This document shows, in pieces, positions 8,075 through 17,078 of a stretch of 47,621 bases of DNA. The stretch spans positions 1 to 47,621 of the forward strand of contig NZ_JAHKRK010000039.1 in NCBI RefSeq assembly GCF_019396355.1, written 5' to 3'. How positions within the stretch are numbered: the stretch's first letter is position 1; the number at the start of each line of letters is the position of its first letter. The DNA comes from Pseudonocardia nigra (GTDB lineage Bacteria > Actinomycetota > Actinomycetes > Mycobacteriales > Pseudonocardiaceae). Below the pieces are notes generated by a model that saw nothing but the letters and a program-made list of their open reading frames with translations, was not told the origin of the DNA and made no database searches. Position numbers and translations under genes: made by a program.

Positions 8075-9187
8075 TCACGACAGCAGGGACGCGAAGAAGG
8101 CGCGGATGTCGGCGGTCAGCAGATCCGGTGCCTGGTGAGCAACGTAGTGGCCGCCGCGGTCGTACACGTTCCAGGACACGATGGTGGAGTGGGCGCACTC
8201 GGCGCACGCGCGGATCGCCGGCAGGTCGTTCGGGAACTGCGCGAGCCCCAGCGGCACGGTGGTGGGCCCGTCGGGTGCCGACTGCCGATCCTCCTCGGCG
8301 TAGATCCGCAGCGCCGAGCCGGCTGTGCCGGACAGCCAGTGGATCGAGACGTGCGTGAGCAGGACCTCGACGTCCAGCCCATCCATGACCTGGCTGTTCC
8401 ACCCCAGCAGCCCGGCCGGTGAGTCGGACAGCGCGTGCGCGAGCGTCTGCGGCTGCTGGGCCTGCACGTGAGAGTAGGAGGACATGTTGTCCTCGACCCA
8501 CCGCCACCCGTCCAGCGCGGCCCGGTCGGCGGGCGACAGCTGAGCGGGCTCGAGGCCCGCGTCCGGTGCCGAGAAGATCTGGGTCACGTGGACGCCCACC
8601 ACTGCGTCCGGCGCCACCCGCCCCAGCTCCGGGGAGATGAAGGAGCCCCAGTCGTTGCCGACGGCGCCGTAGCGGGCGTAGCCGAGGCGGTGCATCAGCG
8701 TCGCCCACGCCCGCGCGATCCGGCGCGGCCCCCACCTGGTGTCGGGGGTCGGACCGGAGAAGCCGAAGTTGGGAAGCGAGGGGATCACCACGTCGAACGC
8801 GAGATCATCGCTGAGGCCGTGCCGACGGGGATCGGTCAGCGGGCCGATCACGTCGAGGAACTCCACCACGGAGCCCGGCCAGCCGTGGCTCAGTACCAGC
8901 GGGAACGCGTCGGGCTCGGGGGACCGGACGTGCAGGAAATGTACGTTCGTCCCGTCGATCGTGGTGGTGAACTGTGGGTGGCTGTTGATGCGCGCCTCCC
9001 AGGTCCGCCAGTCGTAGCGATCCCGCCAGTGCTCGACGAGCTCGCGGACGCGAGCGGTGGGCACGCCGTAGCCGGCGCCGTCCGGTTCAGGCGCCCAGCG
9101 CACCCGGGCCAGCCGGTCCCGCAGGGCCACCAGCTCGTCGTCCGGGACGTCGATCCGGAACGGCCGGACCTCGTCGTCTCTGCTCAT
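8075..9187 (-). CDS. Epoxide hydrolase (EHN family, alpha/beta hydrolase)
   Basis: Soluble hydrolase of 370 aa. It has the N-terminal epoxide-hydrolase lid region ([20 protein letters not shown], residues about 7-26), the oxyanion motif SHGWPGS and the nucleophile elbow GNDWGS with catalytic Asp. A late His in [15 protein letters not shown] completes the triad. It is the last gene of an ECF42 operon: its ATG overlaps the sigma-factor stop (ATGA), so it is co-expressed with the regulator. The physiological epoxide is unknown. The coupling suggests it is an effector of whatever the sigma factor senses. Confidence 0.88.
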   Translation of the reverse strand: MSRDDEVRPFRIDVPDDELVALRDRLARVRWAPEPDGAGYGVPTARVRELVEHWRDRYDWRTWEARINSHPQFTTTIDGTNVHFLHVRSPEPDAFPLVLSHGWPGSVVEFLDVIGPLTDPRRHGLSDDLAFDVVIPSLPNFGFSGPTPDTRWGPRRIARAWATLMHRLGYARYGAVGNDWGSFISPELGRVAPDAVVGVHVTQIFSAPDAGLEPAQLSPADRAALDGWRWVEDNMSSYSHVQAQQPQTLAHALSDSPAGLLGWNSQVMDGLDVEVLLTHVSIHWLSGTAGSALRIYAEEDRQSAPDGPTTVPLGLAQFPNDLPAIRACAECAHSTIVSWNVYDRGGHYVAHQAPDLLTADIRAFFASLLS

Positions 9188-10434
9188 CCGCGTCCTCCGT
9201 CTGATCGGTGCCCCGCGCTGACCGCGGCCAGCCTGTCGGCGAGGAAGCGCCGCTCGGCCTCCGTGCCCGCGAGCCGCAACGCCTCCCGGTACGCCGCCGC
9301 GGCGGCCGCATCCTGCCCGAGCCTGCGGAACAGATCGGCCCGGGTCGCCGCGAGCGGGGCGTAGCCCGGCAGCTGCCCGTCGAGCTGCTCGACCAGCTCC
9401 AGGCCGGCCGCTGGTCCGTCCGCCATCGCGACGGCCACGGCCCGGTTGAGCCGCACCACGGGCGAGGGCAGCAGCTCGACGAGCCGTCCGTACAGCGCCG
9501 CGATCTGTGTCCAGTCGGTCTCGGCGGCACATGCGGCCCGCGCATGGCAGGCCGCGATGGCCGCCTGCACCTGGTAGGGCCCGGCCGCACCCCGCCGCAG
9601 GGCCCGGTCCACCATGGCGAGCCCGTCGTCGATCCCGAAGCGGTCCCACTTCGCACGGTCCTGCTCGTCCAGCGGCACGACTCGACCGGCCGGGTCGAGC
9701 CGAGCGTCCCGCCGGGAGTGCTGCAGCAGCAGGAGCGCGAGCAGGCCGAGCACCTCGGGCTCGTCGGGCATCAGCTCGGCGAGAACGCGGGCCAGGCGGA
9801 TCGCCTCGGCGCACAGCTCGTGGCGGATGAGGTCCTGCCCGGCCGATGCCGCGTACCCCTCGTTGAACAGCAGGTAGAGCACGCCGAGGACGCCCGTGAT
9901 CCGGTCCGGCAGCAGGTGGTCCGGAGGCACCCGGTACGGGATGCCGGCGTTGCGGATCTTGCGCTTCGCCCGCACCAGGCGCTGGGCCATCGTCGCCTCG
10001 GCCACCAGGAACGCCTTGGCGATCTCCGCCGTGGTGAGCCCAGCAAGCGTGCGCAGGGTGAGCGCCACCCTGCCCTCGAGTGGCAGGGCGGGGTGGCAGC
10101 AGGTGAAGACCAGCCGCAGCCGGTCGTCCTGGAGGACGCTCTCGTCGTCGGAATCGTCTGGGACGGGCATGGCCGCGATCTCCCGCAGCTTCCTGGTCTC
10201 GAGGGCGCCGCGCTTGAGACGGTTGAGGGCCCCGTTGCGTGCCGCGGTGGTGAGCCATGCCCCGGGGTTGCGCGGGACCCCGTCGCGCGCCCAGCGGGCC
10301 AGCGCCTGCGCGACGGCGTCCTGCGCACACTCCTCGGCGAGGTCCCAGTCACCGGTGGTCCGGATGAGCGAGGCGACGATCCGGCCCCACTCCTCCCGGA
10401 ACACCCGGGTGACGGCGGCTTCGACGGTCGTCAT
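9184..10434 (-). CDS. RNA polymerase sigma factor, ECF42 group
   Basis: Extracytoplasmic-function sigma factor of 416 aa, about twice the normal ECF length. Sigma-2 covers roughly residues 8-75 ([35 protein letters not shown]) and sigma-4 about 105-165 ([29 protein letters not shown] in segments). The C-terminal 240 residues, beginning near [11 protein letters not shown], form the TPR-like extension that defines ECF42. That extension replaces an anti-sigma factor as the presumed control element. The gene sits between a DGPF/YCII protein and an epoxide hydrolase with ATGA overlaps on both sides. The DGPF neighbour is the hallmark partner of this group. Confidence 0.93.
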   Translation of the reverse strand: MTTVEAAVTRVFREEWGRIVASLIRTTGDWDLAEECAQDAVAQALARWARDGVPRNPGAWLTTAARNGALNRLKRGALETRKLREIAAMPVPDDSDDESVLQDDRLRLVFTCCHPALPLEGRVALTLRTLAGLTTAEIAKAFLVAEATMAQRLVRAKRKIRNAGIPYRVPPDHLLPDRITGVLGVLYLLFNEGYAASAGQDLIRHELCAEAIRLARVLAELMPDEPEVLGLLALLLLQHSRRDARLDPAGRVVPLDEQDRAKWDRFGIDDGLAMVDRALRRGAAGPYQVQAAIAACHARAACAAETDWTQIAALYGRLVELLPSPVVRLNRAVAVAMADGPAAGLELVEQLDGQLPGYAPLAATRADLFRRLGQDAAAAAAYREALRLAGTEAERRFLADRLAAVSAGHRSDGGRG

Positions 10435-10766
10435 TCCTGCCAGACCGGCCGCACCTCGATCAGCCCGTACCGGGCCATCGGGTGCTTGGACGCCACCTCG
10501 ATCGCCTCGTCGAGGTCCTTGCAGTCGATCAGGTCGTAGCCGCCCATCTGTTCCTTGGTCTCGGCGAACGGTCCGTCGGAGATCAGCACCTCACCGTCGC
10601 GGACGCGAACGGTCGTCGCGGCGGACGTGGGCTGCAGCCGGTCGCCCTGCAGCCGGACGCCCCTGCCGTCCATCTCCTCCACCCACGCCTCGGTGTCCTG
10701 GCCGATGGTGCCGGGGACCGCGGGTCCACCGGACTCCCTGCCGCAGATCAACAGCATGTACTGCAT
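10431..10766 (-). CDS. DGPF-domain (YCII-related) protein
   Basis: Small protein of 111 aa in the YCII/DGPF family. It starts MQYMLLICG and carries the diagnostic [16 protein letters not shown] segment near residues 62-77. Such proteins are encoded beside ECF42 sigma factors and are usually their main target genes; their biochemical role is unknown. ATG 10766 was chosen because GGAGG lies six bases upstream and homology begins there. Its stop overlaps the sigma-factor start (ATGA). It is the first gene of the three-gene operon. Confidence 0.9.
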   Translation of the reverse strand: MQYMLLICGRESGGPAVPGTIGQDTEAWVEEMDGRGVRLQGDRLQPTSAATTVRVRDGEVLISDGPFAETKEQMGGYDLIDCKDLDEAIEVASKHPMARYGLIEVRPVWQE

Positions 10767-10792
10767 CGCGTACCTCCTCGGTCGGTCGGTTC

Positions 10793-10827
10793 GTCGGTAC
10801 GACAATCGGCGCCGCCCGGATTCGACA
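10793..10827 (-). promoter_or_regulatory. Candidate ECF42-type promoter
   Basis: TGTCGA (10827-10822 on the minus strand) lies 55 bases upstream of the DGPF start, followed by TTGTCGTACCGAC further down. TGTCGA is the -35 motif I recall for ECF42 target promoters. The best CGTA or CGAC match for the -10 box is not at ideal spacing, so only the -35 call is reasonable. Autoregulation of the operon is inferred. Confidence 0.4.
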
Positions 10828-10835
10828 CCCACCGG

Positions 10836-11267
10836 TCAGGCCGTGGTGCCGGCCGCCGTCAGGTCCGCTTGCTCGGCCTCCGCCGCGATCCGCAGGGCCT
10901 CGACGAGGTCACGGTAGAGCGCGTCGGAGGCGACGAGCTCCTCGTGCGTGCCGATGGCCCGGACCCGCCCGTGCTCCATGACGACGATCGTGTCCGCGTC
11001 GAGCACGGTGGAGAGCCGATGGGCCACCGTGACGACGCTGCCGGCACTCGCCCGGGCACGGATGCAGCCGTGGATCGCGGCCTCGGTGAGCGCGTCGACC
11101 TGGGCGGTGGCCTCGTCGAGCAGCAGCACGTCAGGCGTGCGCAGCAGGGCCCGCGCGAGCGCGATGCGCTGCCGCTGGCCGCCCGACACCGACGACGAGG
11201 ACAGCGGCGTGTCCAGCCCGTCCGGCAGGGAGTCGATCTCCTCGGCCAACCGCCCGCCGGGCTCGGC
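10836..11267 (-). pseudogene. ABC transporter ATPase remnant (C-terminal part)
   Basis: The frame keeps the last part of an exporter-type nucleotide-binding domain: LPDGLDTPL, signature VSGGQRQRIALARALL, Walker B PDVLLLDEATAQVD, H-loop VTVAHRLSTV and the usual C-terminal HEELVASDALYRDLVEA. Walker A, the Q-loop and the whole membrane domain are missing. Upstream of about 11267 the same frame becomes an unrelated Cys-rich string with no ABC similarity, and then meets the divergent gene at 11405. It is therefore a truncated remnant, with a break point near 11260-11280. Confidence 0.8.
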
Positions 11268-11404
11268 CTGGCAGCAGATCCGCACGGAGCAGGCGTCCCG
11301 GCACGAGACGATGGCGCACTGCCTGCACACGCTGCACCACCACAAGGCGCCGGCGCCGACGCGCTGACCCGGAACTGTCGGTGGTGCGCCGTACCGTCCC
11401 GGGC

Positions 11405-12040
11405 ATGTCGACGAGGACACGCCCCCACGTGGTCGCGCACGTCGCGGTCACGCTCGACGGGGCCACCACCGGTTTCACCCCGCACGTCGGCCGGTTCTAC
11501 GAGCTGGCGGGCACCTGGCGCGAGGACGTCACGCTGGCCGGCGCCGACACGATCCTCGCGCAGGAGCCTGCGTTGCGGGCCGCGCCGCGTGCGGGGCCAC
11601 GGCCCGACGGCCCACTGCTGGCCGTCGTCGACGGCAGGGGCCGGGTCCGGGAGTGGGCGGCCCTGCGCGAGGCGGGGCACTGGTCCGACGTGGTCGCGCT
11701 GCGCGCGGGCGGCACCCCGCCGCGGCCCCCGCCCGACGTCGCCGAGATCGTCGTGGGGCCCGAGCGCGTCGACCTGACGGCCGCGCTGGCCGCGCTCGGC
11801 GAGCGCCGCGGCGCCGAGGTCGTCCGCGTCGACAGCGGGGGCACACTCATCGGGGCGCTGCTCGACGCGCACCTGCTCGACGAGGTGAGCCTCCTCGTGC
11901 ACCCCTGCACGGCCGAGGGCCCGCAGCGTCGGTGGCACGGGAAGGCGCGCGTCCGGGACGGCACGTTGCGTCTCACCGGGTGCGACGCGCTGGACGACGG
12001 GCTGGTGTGGCTGCGCTACGAGGTGTCCGATGGTCGGTAG
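11405..12040 (+). CDS. RibD C-terminal/dihydrofolate reductase-like protein
   Basis: Putative NADPH-dependent reductase of 211 aa with the RibD_C fold. It shows the N-terminal strand VVAHVAVTLDGATTG, the substrate-loop LAGADTILAQEP, a central DVVALRAGG segment, and VRVDSGGTLIGALLDAHLLDEVSLLVHP, the typical G-G-T/S-L glycine signature followed by LvDE. Such proteins are stand-alone members of the riboflavin/antifolate reductase clan; no rib genes are nearby, so a role in riboflavin synthesis is not supported. The 3' end overlaps the convergent DUF1648 gene by 25 bases. Confidence 0.78.
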   Translation: MSTRTRPHVVAHVAVTLDGATTGFTPHVGRFYELAGTWREDVTLAGADTILAQEPALRAAPRAGPRPDGPLLAVVDGRGRVREWAALREAGHWSDVVALRAGGTPPRPPPDVAEIVVGPERVDLTAALAALGERRGAEVVRVDSGGTLIGALLDAHLLDEVSLLVHPCTAEGPQRRWHGKARVRDGTLRLTGCDALDDGLVWLRYEVSDGR

Positions 12041-12516
12041 CGACGCCGGGCAAGCCAAGTACTCCAGCCGAGCACGACCACGAGGTAGAGCCCGAACACC
12101 GCCAAGAAGGCCGGAGGCAGCCGCGCCTGCCCGCCCGTGGCACTCACGGTCGCCACGATCACAGCGCCCAGCAGCGCCATCGTGGCGCTGCCGAGCACCG
12201 CCAGGTCGGTGGTGGCGACCATCCGGCGCAGCTGCGGCCGGCGTTCCTCCGCCGTCCAGTAGTCCTTGTGGGGCACGTTCACGAACCCGAGCGAGCCGCG
12301 CCGGACGGCGACCAGCAGCCCGGTGAACAGGGCGAACATCCCCAGCCCGAGCAGTCCGAACCCCCACAGCGCCGCGGCCCGCGATCCGAACCGGTCGGCT
12401 TCTCCGTCGATTCCGAAGTGCAGCGGAACCCCGTCCGACGGCAGAGCCACGGCGGCCCAGCCCAGCACCGCGGCATACAGCAGCCCGGTGATCACCAGTG
12501 GGATCCACGCCCGCAT
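12016..12516 (-). CDS. DUF1648-type membrane protein
   Basis: Integral membrane protein of 166 aa with four hydrophobic segments (about residues 5-25, 48-70, 103-125 and 135-157). The sequence after the first segment, LPLHFGIDGEADRFGSR-like (read here as VPLHFGIDGEADRFGS), is the DUF1648 signature also present in SdpI-like immunity proteins. SdpI-type function is not shown. It overlaps the 3' end of the convergent RibD-like gene by 25 bases. Confidence 0.75.
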   Translation of the reverse strand: MRAWIPLVITGLLYAAVLGWAAVALPSDGVPLHFGIDGEADRFGSRAAALWGFGLLGLGMFALFTGLLVAVRRGSLGFVNVPHKDYWTAEERRPQLRRMVATTDLAVLGSATMALLGAVIVATVSATGGQARLPPAFLAVFGLYLVVVLGWSTWLARRRYRPSDTS

Positions 12517-12605
12517 CCGGCCCCCTCCGCACGCTCACGTCAGATTGTGTCGACCCCGCGGCGCTCGGACCAGCTCGAGACCCCTCAATGGCGAGCACCT
12601 GCCGG

Positions 12606-13949
12606 TCATCCACGTGGAGGGTCGGTCCCTGCCGACCCGTTGGTCACGGCGACGACCGCGGCGGCCAGCGGCAACACGGCGGCCACGGCGAGTGCCGGCC
12701 CGACCCCGAACGCCCCGGTGAACCCACCGGCGGTCGCCGAACCCACCGCGCCGCCCACCATGAACGTCAGCGTCAGCAGGCCCATCCCGGCTCCGCGCTG
12801 TGGCGGCGCGACGGCGGCGGCCGCCTGGGCGGTCAGCACCACCTGCGCCGTCGAGAACGCGACGAACGCCAGTGACGCCGCGCCGACAACCAGTCCGGGT
12901 GCCGCGGTCAGCCCGGCCGCGACGAGAGCCAATGCGGTGGCTGCGGCGGCCGTCGCGAGCAGCAGGCGGCCTCCGCTCGGGGTGAGGCGCCCGGCGAGCC
13001 GGGACGCCACGGCGCTCAGCGCCGCACCGGGCAGCAGCGCGGCCCCGACGGCCAGGACGGACCACCCGCGGCCCGTCACGAGGAGCGCAGGCGCGGCGTA
13101 CATCGCCGCGAACAGGCCGCCGAACACCCCGGCGCCCGCGGCCGCGGCGCGCAGGTATGGGCCGCTCCCCAGCAGCGCGCGGGGTACGAAGCCCTCCGGC
13201 GTGCGGCGCACCCACCGGGCCAGCGCCGCGGCGGCGGCGACCACGAGCACCGCGAGCGCGGCCACGGCCGGCACCGCCAAGCGCAAGGCCGGGGCCTGCA
13301 GCAACACCAACCCCGCGGCGGCCGTCAGCGTGAGCAACACGGCGCCGACGACGTCCACCCGGCCCCCGCCCCGCTGGGTCGGCGCCACCCGGAGCGACAG
13401 CGCCACCCCGACCAGCGACAGCACCGGGAGCACCAGAGCCACGCGCCACGTCACCGCCGCGGTCACCATGCCCCCGACCAGCGTCGCGCTGCCGGCGAAC
13501 ACGGCGACGACGGCTCCGAACCAGGCGAGCACGGCGCCCCGGCGCTGCGGGTCACCCGCTGCCGTCATCGTCACCGCGCCCGACGTCATCGCCCCGGAGC
13601 CCGCCGCGAGCAGGAAGCGCCCGGCCAGCAGCGTCCCGAGGTCCGGGGCGAGCAGGCAGACCACCGCACCCGCGGTCAGGACGACCGAGCCGGTCAGCAG
13701 CGCGCGGCGGGCGCCCCAGGTGTCGACGAGCCTGCCGAACAGCGCGGTGCCCACGCCGAGGGCGAGCGCGTGGACGGTCAGGATCCAGGCGGCCGTCGAC
13801 GGGGTGATCCCCAGTGTGGACGCGGCAGCCGGCAGAGCGACGCCCGCCGCGCTCACCCCGAAGATCGACGGCCCGAACAGCAGGCCCAGCCGCAGGCCGG
13901 CCGACCGCGGCGTCGGCGCCGGCCGCTCGATGGGAACGACCGTGCTCAT
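12606..13949 (-). CDS. MFS transporter (drug-efflux type)
   Basis: Membrane transporter of 447 aa with at least twelve hydrophobic segments. The MFS loop 2-3 signature appears as GRLVDTWGARRALL near residues 74-87, and the fourth-to-fifth segment has LLAGRFLLAAGSGAM. The ATG at 13949 overlaps the stop of the FAD oxidoreductase pseudogene (ATGA), so it was formerly translated as its downstream partner. Decay of the upstream gene may now reduce its coupling. A LysR regulator is encoded divergently 1.2 kb away. The substrate is unknown; an efflux role is inferred from the family. Confidence 0.85.
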   Translation of the reverse strand: MSTVVPIERPAPTPRSAGLRLGLLFGPSIFGVSAAGVALPAAASTLGITPSTAAWILTVHALALGVGTALFGRLVDTWGARRALLTGSVVLTAGAVVCLLAPDLGTLLAGRFLLAAGSGAMTSGAVTMTAAGDPQRRGAVLAWFGAVVAVFAGSATLVGGMVTAAVTWRVALVLPVLSLVGVALSLRVAPTQRGGGRVDVVGAVLLTLTAAAGLVLLQAPALRLAVPAVAALAVLVVAAAAALARWVRRTPEGFVPRALLGSGPYLRAAAAGAGVFGGLFAAMYAAPALLVTGRGWSVLAVGAALLPGAALSAVASRLAGRLTPSGGRLLLATAAAATALALVAAGLTAAPGLVVGAASLAFVAFSTAQVVLTAQAAAAVAPPQRGAGMGLLTLTFMVGGAVGSATAGGFTGAFGVGPALAVAAVLPLAAAVVAVTNGSAGTDPPRG

Positions 13950-15046
13950 GACGCCTCCGCCGGGGAGATGTTGTGGTTGATGCGGAACAGGTTCTGCGGG
14001 TCGTGGACGGCCTTGATCGCGCGCAGCCGCCCCCAGGCGTCGGCCGGATAGGCGCGTGCCACGTCGCCCGCGGTATCCGCGCCGCTGAGGAAGTTGAGGT
14101 AGACGCCACCGGTGCCCCACGGCGCCATGGCCGCGAACAGCCGCGCCCGGGCGGCGATCGCGGCGGGCCCGGACGCGAGGAACATCAGGCTGAAGGCTGC
14201 GTCCCGGTTGCCGACCGCGCTGCGCACCGCGGGCGGCCGGGCGAGCGCCCCACCGAGGTGCCGCACCTCCACGACGGCCCCGTGCTCGGCGACGGCCGGA
14301 ACCGCCTGGTCGAGCAGTGCGCCGACCGCGGCCACGTCCAGCTCGCGCAACATCATCGAGTGCTCGTGGTAGGCGAGCGGGCCCGGCGGATCGCGGTGGA
14401 TCGTGGCGACCGCCGAGTACGGCATCTCCGTGACGTCGTCGACGAGCGGGGTCGCGAGCGACCGCAGCGGCCGGAGCAGTCGTTCCCCCGACTCCGTCCC
14501 GCCGACGTGCGCGATCCGGACGTGCACCACGAACCGACCGCGCAGCGGATCCGGAAGGCCGGGCTCGTCCGGTAGCCGGAGCAGCGCCAGCGAGGACGTC
14601 GTCTCCTCCGGCACCGATGCGAGCCACTCGCGCCAGCCGCACACGACCCGCGCGGCCGTCTCGCCCGGGAAGAACAGCGCGCCGCCGTAGAGACGAGCGA
14701 GCGGCACGAGTCACCTGCTGCCAGCGCACGCCGCCGCCGACGGTGGCGGTGCCCGCGGCCGGGTCGGATCGCCACGGCGGAGAGCCGCCGGGTGCTGAGC
14801 ACGAGGGCGTCGTCGGCCGGGAGCACGGGCCCGTGGCCGGTGGTGTGCACCGCGACCGGCACTCCCGTGCGCCGCCGCGAACCCGACTGCGGTGCGCACG
14901 ACCTCGGTGCCCGCCGGGATGACGACCATCGCAGGGTGGTGCTCCACCACGCGGTTGAACCCGGCGGTCTCGGCGGCGAAGCCGCGCTGGCCGGGAAGCA
15001 GGAGCCGGGCGGTCGGCCCGGCCGGGCTGTACAGGAGATCGGTCAC
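13946..15046 (-). pseudogene. FAD-binding (BBE-type) oxidoreductase, decayed
   Basis: Remains of a berberine-bridge/PCMH-type flavoenzyme. From GTG 15046 the frame reads LLLPGQRGFAAETAGFNR and VVIPAGTEVVRTAVGFAAAHG. It then needs one extra-base skip to continue as PVAVHTTGHGPVLPADDALV, and a second skip to reach TATVGGGVRWQQVTRAA. Directly after that comes LARLYGGALFFPGETA and an intact C-terminal half ending in NLFRINHNISPAEAS (BBE motif). About 100 residues of the FAD domain are missing between RWQQVTRAA and ARLYGG. The deletion plus two frameshifts make it non-functional. Confidence 0.85.
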
Positions 15047-15131
15047 GTCCCGAGCAGACCGCGGGAAGAGGATCGGACCAACGGGCAGTTCGCTCTGTCA
15101 GTCATGCACGATCATGATGAATCGGGGACGT

Positions 15132-16034
15132 GTGGAGATCCGGCAGCTGCAGTACTTCGTCGCCGTGGCGGAGGCGGGCACGTTCGTGCGCGCGGCCGAG
15201 CGGCTCCACGTCGGGCAGCCCGCGGTGAGCCAGCAGATCGGCAGGCTCGAACGCGAGCTCGGGGTGCGGCTGTTCGAGCGGACCACCCGGACCGTGCGGC
15301 TCACGGCCGCCGGGGAGCGGCTGCTGCCGGAGGCGCGCGCGGTGCTCGCCGCGGTGGACCGCGTGCGGGAGGTGGCCGCCGACGCCGGGACCGGCACGGA
15401 GCTGCGGATCGGCAGCAGCCACGGTCTCGGCGACCGGCTCTACCGGGTGCTCGACGAGCTGGCGGGCGCCGCGCCGGGCCTGGCCGTGCGCCTCACCCGG
15501 GCCCGGCAGGAGGACCGGCTGGCCGCGGTGCGGGCCGGCCGGCTGGACGCGGCGTTCGTCCGGGTGCTGAAGTCGGCGCCCGGGCTGGAACTGGTGCCTG
15601 TCTGGCGGGATCCGCTGGTGGTCGCCCTGCCCGAGCGGCACCCGCTCGCCGAGCGCGACCCGTTGCGCCTCAACCATCTCGGTGAGCTGCCGGTGGGGCT
15701 GGCCCCCGCGCTGAACAACCCGCCGTTCCACGCGATGGTCACCGATGCGCTGCGGGCGGCAGGCGTCGCACCCCCACCCGGCCCACCGTTCACGACCTTG
15801 CAGGACACCCTCGCCGAGATCGGCACCGGACCGCCGTCCTGGACGCTCTTCTACTACCGCGACCAGCTGCCCGTCGTACCCCGGGTGGCCTTCCGGAAGC
15901 TGGCCGACCTCACGGTGCTGACCTCGCTCGCCGCGCCGCCCGGCGTCCCGTCACCGCAGCTGCGACTGCTGCTCGCCGCCTGCGCCCGGGTGGCGGAGGC
16001 CGGCCGAGCGGAGACGTCCGAGCGGACGGGGTAG
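15132..16034 (+). CDS. LysR-family transcriptional regulator
   Basis: Regulator of 300 aa. The N-terminal winged helix-turn-helix (VEIRQLQYFVAVAEAGTF; AAERLHVGQPAVSQQIGRLE; LGVRLFERTTRTVRLT) is canonical, followed by a LysR substrate-binding domain from about residue 85. It is divergent from the decayed oxidoreductase and its MFS partner, the usual arrangement for a LysR regulator and its target operon, with about 85 bases between starts. GTG 15132 fits the family's normal N-terminus; in-frame ATGs at 15114 and 15117 would add five or six residues and lack a clear ribosome-binding site. Confidence 0.92.
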   Translation: MEIRQLQYFVAVAEAGTFVRAAERLHVGQPAVSQQIGRLERELGVRLFERTTRTVRLTAAGERLLPEARAVLAAVDRVREVAADAGTGTELRIGSSHGLGDRLYRVLDELAGAAPGLAVRLTRARQEDRLAAVRAGRLDAAFVRVLKSAPGLELVPVWRDPLVVALPERHPLAERDPLRLNHLGELPVGLAPALNNPPFHAMVTDALRAAGVAPPPGPPFTTLQDTLAEIGTGPPSWTLFYYRDQLPVVPRVAFRKLADLTVLTSLAAPPGVPSPQLRLLLAACARVAEAGRAETSERTG

Positions 16035-16446
16035 TCGGTGCGGGTGTCAGGCGCCGGGATGGTCCCACCCCGACGAGCGGTCGCACGCCGAGTTCGGTCC
16101 CCCAGCACGGACCCCCTCGCCGACCCGGCGGTACCGCGGGCACGATGGGCGCCGTGGGCAGCGCGCTACGGGTGTTCCGGCTGATCCGGTTCGACGGTGC
16201 GGGCTGTGCGCACCACCTGTTGGTACAGGCGGGCCGTCCGTCCTACCCGAATGCCAGTCAGACCGCGGACGACGCGGCGGAGGACCTCGCGCGGTCCACA
16301 GCAGACAATCTCACCCGGTGGTGGACCCGCTGGTGGCTGGCCGTCCGTTGCCCACGGGAACACCGACCGACCGTGGTCGGCACGACCACCTCCCTCGACC
16401 TGCCCACTCGAACGTCGCCGATCTCGACTCCGACTCAGAACTGGGT
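16035..16446. other. 412-base stretch without a supported gene
   Basis: Several open frames exist on both strands, but none shows a recognisable domain, a good ribosome-binding site or convincing codon usage. It may hold decayed sequence between the LysR gene and a doubtful short frame beginning at 16447. No strong inverted repeat was seen. Confidence 0.4.
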
Positions 16447-16632
16447 ATGCGGCTGATCGAGGTCTGGGTGGCCGTCGACGGGAGAGGTGGCATGGCGTTG
16501 GGCGCCGCCCGCGATGCCGACGAGTTCTGGGCGGGCGTCGACGACACGTCCGAGCTCCAACGCCCCGACGAGCCGCTCGAGGTCGTCCTCCTGACCGAGC
16601 GAAGCGGCGACGGTGACCTGCGGGACGTCTGA
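16447..16632 (+). CDS. Possible small hypothetical protein
   Basis: A 61-codon frame (MRLIEVWVAVDGRGG, later DADEFWAGVDD and LEVVLLTERSGDGD) has amino-acid usage that looks protein-like and third positions rich in G and C. There is no recognisable family and no clear ribosome-binding site. The frame is open further upstream, so this could be the 3' end of a decayed gene rather than an intact one. Confidence 0.28.
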   Translation: MRLIEVWVAVDGRGGMALGAARDADEFWAGVDDTSELQRPDEPLEVVLLTERSGDGDLRDV

Positions 16633-16765
16633 ACGAAGAGTTCCCCCGACCGCGCTGGTCTCCTTCCTGCTGCAGGGGCGAGGGAGGCAGACGTGGGAAC
16701 CGTGGCTGGAGCAGGACCAGTCGCAGGCGGAGCGCCGCTGACCGGGGCGAACGGTTCGGCCGCGG

Positions 16766-17029
16766 CTACTGGCAACCGTCGGTCGGGTAGAGCCGCCCGG
16801 GCCGGGCCTTGCGGTGCGGCTGCTCGGCGCCGTCCACGAACCAGGCGACCGGGTGCCGCGTGCCGAGCTCCCCGATCACGAACCGCGTGACCGACACGGC
16901 GAGCACGTGCCAGTCGGTCGACCGGTCCTTGGCGTACGCGCGCGCCTCACGTTCCGATCGGAAGATGACCTCCACGGCGCCGACGTCGTCCGGCCGGGTG
17001 GTGTGGATCGAGTAGACGGCATCCCTCAC
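16766..17029 (-). CDS. Conserved small hypothetical protein
   Basis: Protein of 87 aa: MRDAVYSIHTTRPD, then VEVIFRSEREARAYAKDRS, VTRFVIGELGTRHPVAWFVDG and a C-terminal RPGRLYPTDG. No function is known to me. The segments look like a compact conserved actinobacterial family, soluble and without a signal peptide. It is divergent from a small helix-turn-helix protein; the shared 49-base upstream region holds a perfect 7-bp inverted repeat, so the two are probably co-regulated. Confidence 0.65.
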   Translation of the reverse strand: MRDAVYSIHTTRPDDVGAVEVIFRSEREARAYAKDRSTDWHVLAVSVTRFVIGELGTRHPVAWFVDGAEQPHRKARPGRLYPTDGCQ

Positions 17030-17038
17030 ACGGCCAGT

Positions 17039-17056
17039 CTTTCGGATTTCCGAAAG
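17039..17056. promoter_or_regulatory. Palindromic operator candidate CTTTCGG-N4-CCGAAAG
   Basis: A perfect 7-bp inverted repeat with an ATTT centre lies ten bases outside the start of the 87-aa gene and 22 bases before the small HTH gene. TAGCGT (17067-17072), a -10-like box, follows it and would give a leaderless transcript for the HTH gene. The size fits a dimeric repressor site. Confidence 0.55.
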
Positions 17057-17078
17057 GGAGGCAACCTAGCGTCGCTCC

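Noticed and set aside
8075..10330. Very long open frame on the minus strand spanning two genes
   Set aside because: Its first two thirds is an out-of-frame reading of the ECF42 gene; only the part from 9187 (epoxide hydrolase) has recognisable motifs.
11276..11367. Short plus-strand frame ending HETMAHCLHTLHHHKAPAP
   Set aside because: It has no start with a ribosome-binding site and no recognised family; it could be a gene tail but cannot be supported.
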